Assembly: GCA_035506295.1 (NCBI GenBank)
Contig: DATJPR010000080.1
Span: 1-9,969 of the forward strand
Direction: 5' to 3'
Source: DATJPR01 sp035506295
Lineage (GTDB): Bacteria; Bacteroidota; Ignavibacteria; UBA10030; UBA6906
DNA: 9,969 nt
A program made the translations under genes and the position numbers. This document shows, piece by piece, positions 7,254 to 9,969 of the stretch; position 1 is the stretch's first letter, and the number at the start of each line of letters is the position of its first letter. The notes beneath the pieces are model-generated. The model had not been told where the DNA came from, did no database searches, and worked only from the letters and a program-made list of their open reading frames with translations.

Positions 7254-7265
7254 GTAGGATCGAAG

Positions 7266-7292
7266 AAATTCGCTATTTATTTTAAAATTCGC
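7266..7292 (+). promoter_or_regulatory. Paired AAATTCGC direct repeats before the hydrolase gene
   Basis: AAATTCGC occurs at 7266-7273 and again at 7285-7292, 19 bases apart start to start, close to two turns of DNA. The second copy runs into the palindrome TTCGCGAA (7288-7295). The DNA between is AT-rich. The pair lies 29-55 bases before the ATG at 7321, where an operator or promoter would be expected. Chance cannot be excluded for two 8-base copies in AT-rich DNA. Confidence 0.3.
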
Positions 7293-7320
7293 GAACTTGG
7301 GCGCAAATCAGAGGATTTCT

Positions 7321-9201
7321 ATGATGTCCAGAGCCCTCGCCATCATCCTCCTTCTTGCAGCACAAGCACTCACCGGATTCGCCCAGGACGCGGATCTGAT
7401 CCGAGAGAACTACTCAAAAGAGGTCTGCCGAATCCCGATGCGGGACGGGTGCCTGCTTTATACCGCTGTCTACATTCCAAAAGACACAAGCTGCACGTAT
7501 CCATTTCTCATGATGCGAACCCCGTACGGCGTTCAACCGTATGGGACGGACGAATATCCCTGGAGGCTCGGCCCGTCTCAGGAATTCGTCCGCTCGGGAT
7601 TCATTTTTGTCGACCAGGATGTTCGCGGACAGTTTATGTCCGACGGGACGTTCGTGAATATGACCCCGTATCTCCCCGTGAAGTCGTCCTCGCGCGATGT
7701 GGACGAAAGTACTGACACGTATGATACAATTGAATGGCTGTTGCATCACATCCCGCACAACAATGGGAAAGCCGGAATGTGGGGAGTTTCATATCCGGGC
7801 TTCTATGTCTCAGAAGGTTCGATCAATGCACACCCGGCGCTCAAAGCGGTGTCTCCGCAGGCTCCCATCGCCGATTGGTTCATCGGCGACGACGTGCACC
7901 ACAACGGCGCGTTCTTCCTCCTCGACAACTTCCGCTTCTCGTCGGGCTTCGACCGCATTCACCAGCATCCAACAACTACGGCTCCTCGAGGCTACGAGTT
8001 CCACACGCCGGACGCTTACACGTTTTTCCTGGAAGCTGGCCCCACCTCGGGGCTGAACAAGAGATATTGCGACGGGGAGATGCCATTCTGGGACTCGATG
8101 ATGGTCCACAACACCTACGACTCCTACTGGACTTCCAGGAATCTCCTCCCCCACCTTTCCCATATGCCTCCGGCAGTGCTTGTGGTAGGAGGATGGTTTG
8201 ACGCAGAAGATCTCTACGGAACTCTCCACAGTTACGCATCGATTGAAGCACTGAACCCGCAATGTTCCGTTTCGTTCGCCATGGGTCCGTGGGCACACGG
8301 CGCTTGGGCATGGAGCGATGGCGGGCACCTTGGGAGCGTTGCCTTCGGTCAGAAGACCGCTGTCTTCTTCCGGGACAGCATCGAGTTTCCGTTTTTTGTC
8401 CACTTCCTCAAAGACAGCACAGTCCCGTTCACGCCGAATCGATGGATGTTCGAAACCGGGTCGAACGTCTGGCGCACCTACGATTCCTGGCCGCCGCACA
8501 ACAGCGAGCTCCGCACGGCTTATCTTGAAGGATCGAACCAGCTCACCTTCACGCCGCTCTCAGGCGGTCCCGCGTATGACGAGTTCATAAGCGATCCATC
8601 CAAGCCGGTGCCTTACGATCCAGCGATCCGCAACAGACGGGTAGCGGAGTTCATGCTGGAGGACCAGCGTTTCGCCGCCTGCCGGCCGGACGTTTTGGTG
8701 TACGAGACTCCTCCGTTCGAGCACGCGATGACCATCGTCGGACCGATCGAGGTCCATCTCTCCGCGAGCACCTCGGGTACCGATTGCGACTGGGTTGTCA
8801 AGGTCATCGATGTGTTTCCGGATTCGGTAGCAAATGCCGATTCTCGATCGGACGAAGTCCCTTTGGCTGGATATCAGATGCTTTTGCGCGGCGACGTCAT
8901 GCCGTCGCGGTTCAGGAAGGGATTCGTGCATCAAGTCCCGATGGTTCCAGGAGAGCCGACCGAGATCAAGTTTACGATGCAGGATATCAACCATTGTTTC
9001 CTTCCCGGCCACCACCTGATGGTTCAGGTGCAGAGCAGCTGGTTTCCCCTGGTGGAGCGCAATCCCCAACAGTTCGTATCCGTCCACGACGCGGACGCCG
9101 GCGACATGAAGACGGCGACGCAACGGATCTATCACGACGCCACGCATCGTTCATCCATCAGCTATCGCGTGCTGCGGCAACCGGAGGATGCCGGCCATTG
9201 A
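7321..9201 (+). CDS. Exported S15/CocE-type alpha/beta hydrolase, alpha-amino-acid ester hydrolase-like
   Basis: The product has 626 residues from the ATG at 7321, which has GAGGA five bases upstream and opens a signal peptide (MMSRALAIILLLAAQALTGFAQ); a TTG frame extension to 7297 is less likely. It belongs to the X-Pro dipeptidyl-peptidase/CocE (S15) hydrolases. The opening IPMRDGCLLYTAVYIP and DVRGQFMSDG are typical of the group. The catalytic triad is visible: S157 in GVSYPG, D294 in GGWFDAEDLYG and H326 in GPWAHG. The 32-residue step from Asp to His and the segment PIADWFIGDDVHHNGAF resemble alpha-amino-acid ester hydrolases and glutaryl-7-ACA acylases, which cut or transfer acyl groups of amino-acid esters, amides and beta-lactams. 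Residues about 375-615 are the jelly-roll C-terminal domain (PepX_C). It should act in the periplasm or outside the cell. The true substrate cannot be read from the sequence; a dipeptidase or another esterase is also possible. The Nudix gene follows after 40 bases. Confidence 0.9.
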   Translation: MMSRALAIILLLAAQALTGFAQDADLIRENYSKEVCRIPMRDGCLLYTAVYIPKDTSCTYPFLMMRTPYGVQPYGTDEYPWRLGPSQEFVRSGFIFVDQDVRGQFMSDGTFVNMTPYLPVKSSSRDVDESTDTYDTIEWLLHHIPHNNGKAGMWGVSYPGFYVSEGSINAHPALKAVSPQAPIADWFIGDDVHHNGAFFLLDNFRFSSGFDRIHQHPTTTAPRGYEFHTPDAYTFFLEAGPTSGLNKRYCDGEMPFWDSMMVHNTYDSYWTSRNLLPHLSHMPPAVLVVGGWFDAEDLYGTLHSYASIEALNPQCSVSFAMGPWAHGAWAWSDGGHLGSVAFGQKTAVFFRDSIEFPFFVHFLKDSTVPFTPNRWMFETGSNVWRTYDSWPPHNSELRTAYLEGSNQLTFTPLSGGPAYDEFISDPSKPVPYDPAIRNRRVAEFMLEDQRFAACRPDVLVYETPPFEHAMTIVGPIEVHLSASTSGTDCDWVVKVIDVFPDSVANADSRSDEVPLAGYQMLLRGDVMPSRFRKGFVHQVPMVPGEPTEIKFTMQDINHCFLPGHHLMVQVQSSWFPLVERNPQQFVSVHDADAGDMKTATQRIYHDATHRSSISYRVLRQPEDAGH

Positions 9202-9241
9202 CGAATCGACCCCCCTGTGTGAATTCTCCTGAAGGAATGCT

Positions 9242-9805
9242 ATGGAACCATGGAAAACGTTGTCCAGACACGAAGATTACCGGCACAGCAAATGGGTTAC
9301 CGTGGAGGATCATACATTGCTCCTCCCCGATGGGAAAAAGATTGATCACTGGCCCTGGATCATTTCTCCGGACTATGTCAATATCGCGGTCGTGACCAGC
9401 GACGGGAAGTTTCTCTGCTTTCGTCAGACGAAATATGCAATCGATGGAGTGTCTCTTGCGCCCATTGGCGGATATATAGATCCCGGTGAAGTGCCCTTGG
9501 AAGCTGCGCGACGTGAGCTGGACGAAGAGACGGGATATGCGGTGGAAGAGTGGAAGGAGCTGGGTTCTTATGCTGTCGACGGCAATCATGGCGCCGGCAG
9601 GGCACACCTTTTCCTTGCCCTCAACGCCCGAAAAAAGCGTGATGTCGTGAGCGACGATCTGGAAGAACAGGAGCTGGTATTTCTTGGCGAGAACGAACTT
9701 CGAGGGGCTTTGATGCGAGGAGAGTTCAAGGTGCTGAGCTGGTGTGCAGTCATGTCGCTCGCCCTGCAGAGCTTGGAGAGGCGTGGCAAAACAACCCAAG
9801 AGTAA
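9242..9805 (+). CDS. Nudix hydrolase, possibly ADP-ribose pyrophosphatase-like
   Basis: The 187-residue protein has a complete Nudix box at residues 77-99: G77, then YIDPG, E83, seven residues, R91-E-L-D-E95-E96-T-G98-Y99. The glutamates bind the metal ions used to split a nucleoside diphosphate linked to another group. N-terminal strands (WVTVEDHTLLLPDG, NIAVVTSDGKFLCFRQ) and the Nudix box placed near residue 80 fit the ADP-ribose/nucleotide-sugar pyrophosphatase branch, which also has about 180-210 residues; the exact substrate is not certain. It is cytosolic, with no signal peptide or membrane segment. The ATG has GAAGGA five bases upstream. It follows the hydrolase gene by 40 bases on the same strand with no terminator seen, so the two may share a transcript, although one is exported and the other is not and no shared pathway is evident. 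Confidence 0.92.
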   Translation: MEPWKTLSRHEDYRHSKWVTVEDHTLLLPDGKKIDHWPWIISPDYVNIAVVTSDGKFLCFRQTKYAIDGVSLAPIGGYIDPGEVPLEAARRELDEETGYAVEEWKELGSYAVDGNHGAGRAHLFLALNARKKRDVVSDDLEEQELVFLGENELRGALMRGEFKVLSWCAVMSLALQSLERRGKTTQE

Positions 9806-9816
9806 GCAGTACGCAC

Positions 9817-9837
9817 CTACTCCGTACTCCCTACTCC
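9817..9837 (+). repeat. Three 7-base tandem units between converging genes
   Basis: The units are CTACTCC, GTACTCC, CTACTCC, just after the Nudix stop and before the end of the converging gene. A degenerate further copy (GTACGCAC) precedes them. The array has no stem structure, so it is not a terminator. Its unit length equals that of the array at 571-605, but the sequence differs. Confidence 0.65.
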
Positions 9838-9851
9838 CAGTCGTTCTTCTG

Positions 9852-9969
9852 TCAATAGTCTACGCCCACGCTGAGTAGCGCCCATCCGTCATGGTACGTC
9901 TTCCCTTCTGCCAGGTACCGCAAAGACCGAAGCATCAGATCCCCCCTTACGAAATACTGCCGTATCGGC
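9852..9969 (-). CDS. Probable outer-membrane beta-barrel protein, C-terminal fragment (runs off right edge)
   Basis: The last 38 codons of a minus-strand gene end at a TGA at 9852-9854. The peptide ends in WALLSVGVDY: alternating hydrophobic residues closing with an aromatic residue, as in the last strand of outer-membrane beta-barrels recognised by the BAM complex. The preceding part (IRQYFVRGDLMLRSLRYL, then EGKTYHDG) could be the strand and turn before it. The frame is open to the window edge; the other two frames contain stops or lack this pattern. The gene converges on the Nudix gene with 46 bases between. The call is tentative because so little is visible. Confidence 0.5.
   Translation of the reverse strand, partial: PIRQYFVRGDLMLRSLRYLAEGKTYHDGWALLSVGVDY

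Larger units (their letters stand above)
6741..7320. other. Divergent intergenic region between kinase and hydrolase genes
   Basis: Apart from the doubtful ORF at 6912-7253, this 580-base stretch holds no gene I can support. About 6860-6890 has a T run followed by a G-rich run without a matching stem, so I do not call a terminator. The part from about 7130 to 7300 is visibly richer in A and T than the flanking genes, as expected for promoter DNA. I found no TTG-N20-TAnnTTTG pair for either the kinase or the hydrolase gene. A box TAATATTG at 7224-7231 lacks a partner at the right distance. Confidence 0.5.

Noticed and set aside
9806..9851. Shared terminator between the converging genes
   Set aside because: The 46 bases hold the heptad array but no stem-loop with a T run on either strand.

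Overview
The window looks like chromosome from a Bacteroidota/FCB-group bacterium, most likely one of the Ignavibacteria/Kapabacteria-like lineages. Three things support this. A secreted protein ends in a type IX secretion (T9SS) type A sorting domain of the QNYPNPFNPTT kind. There is a sensor kinase with Reg_prop propellers and a Y_Y_Y domain, a build favoured in Bacteroidota. Two promoter-like elements match the Bacteroidota form (TTG, 20 bases, TATATTG) rather than the E. coli form. The lineage is inferred from these traits and was not tested by phylogeny.

Left part, all on the minus strand and read right to left: a small doubtful ORF with four cysteines and a C-terminal membrane segment (6912-7253); a periplasmic-propeller sensor histidine kinase (3861-6740); its NarL/FixJ-type response regulator (3171-3815); an 875-residue secreted protein made of about sixteen 42-residue propeller-like repeats, a PKD domain and a T9SS signal (388-3015); and the N-terminus of a secreted parallel beta-helix-type protein that runs off the left edge (1-314). 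Kinase and regulator are a natural two-component pair. Near-identical promoter-like elements sit before the regulator and before the propeller/PKD gene.

Right part, plus strand: an exported S15/CocE-type alpha/beta hydrolase resembling alpha-amino-acid ester hydrolases (7321-9201) and, 40 bases later, a Nudix hydrolase with an intact Nudix box (9242-9805). A converging minus-strand gene, of which only the last 38 codons are present (9852-9969), ends like an outer-membrane beta-barrel protein. The kinase cluster and the hydrolase gene diverge from a partly AT-rich region at about 6741-7320.

Functional reading: an envelope-facing sensor and its regulator sit next to genes for large secreted surface proteins, so local control of those proteins is plausible but unproven. 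The hydrolase and Nudix genes look like a separate unit. I see no CRISPR array, transposase, phage gene, tRNA or rRNA, and no convincing new multi-gene defence or biosynthetic system. The most unusual signals are the paired promoters (one predicting a leaderless regulator mRNA), a perfect hairpin across the kinase stop codon, and 7-base tandem repeats, one array of which lies inside the coding sequence of the T9SS signal.
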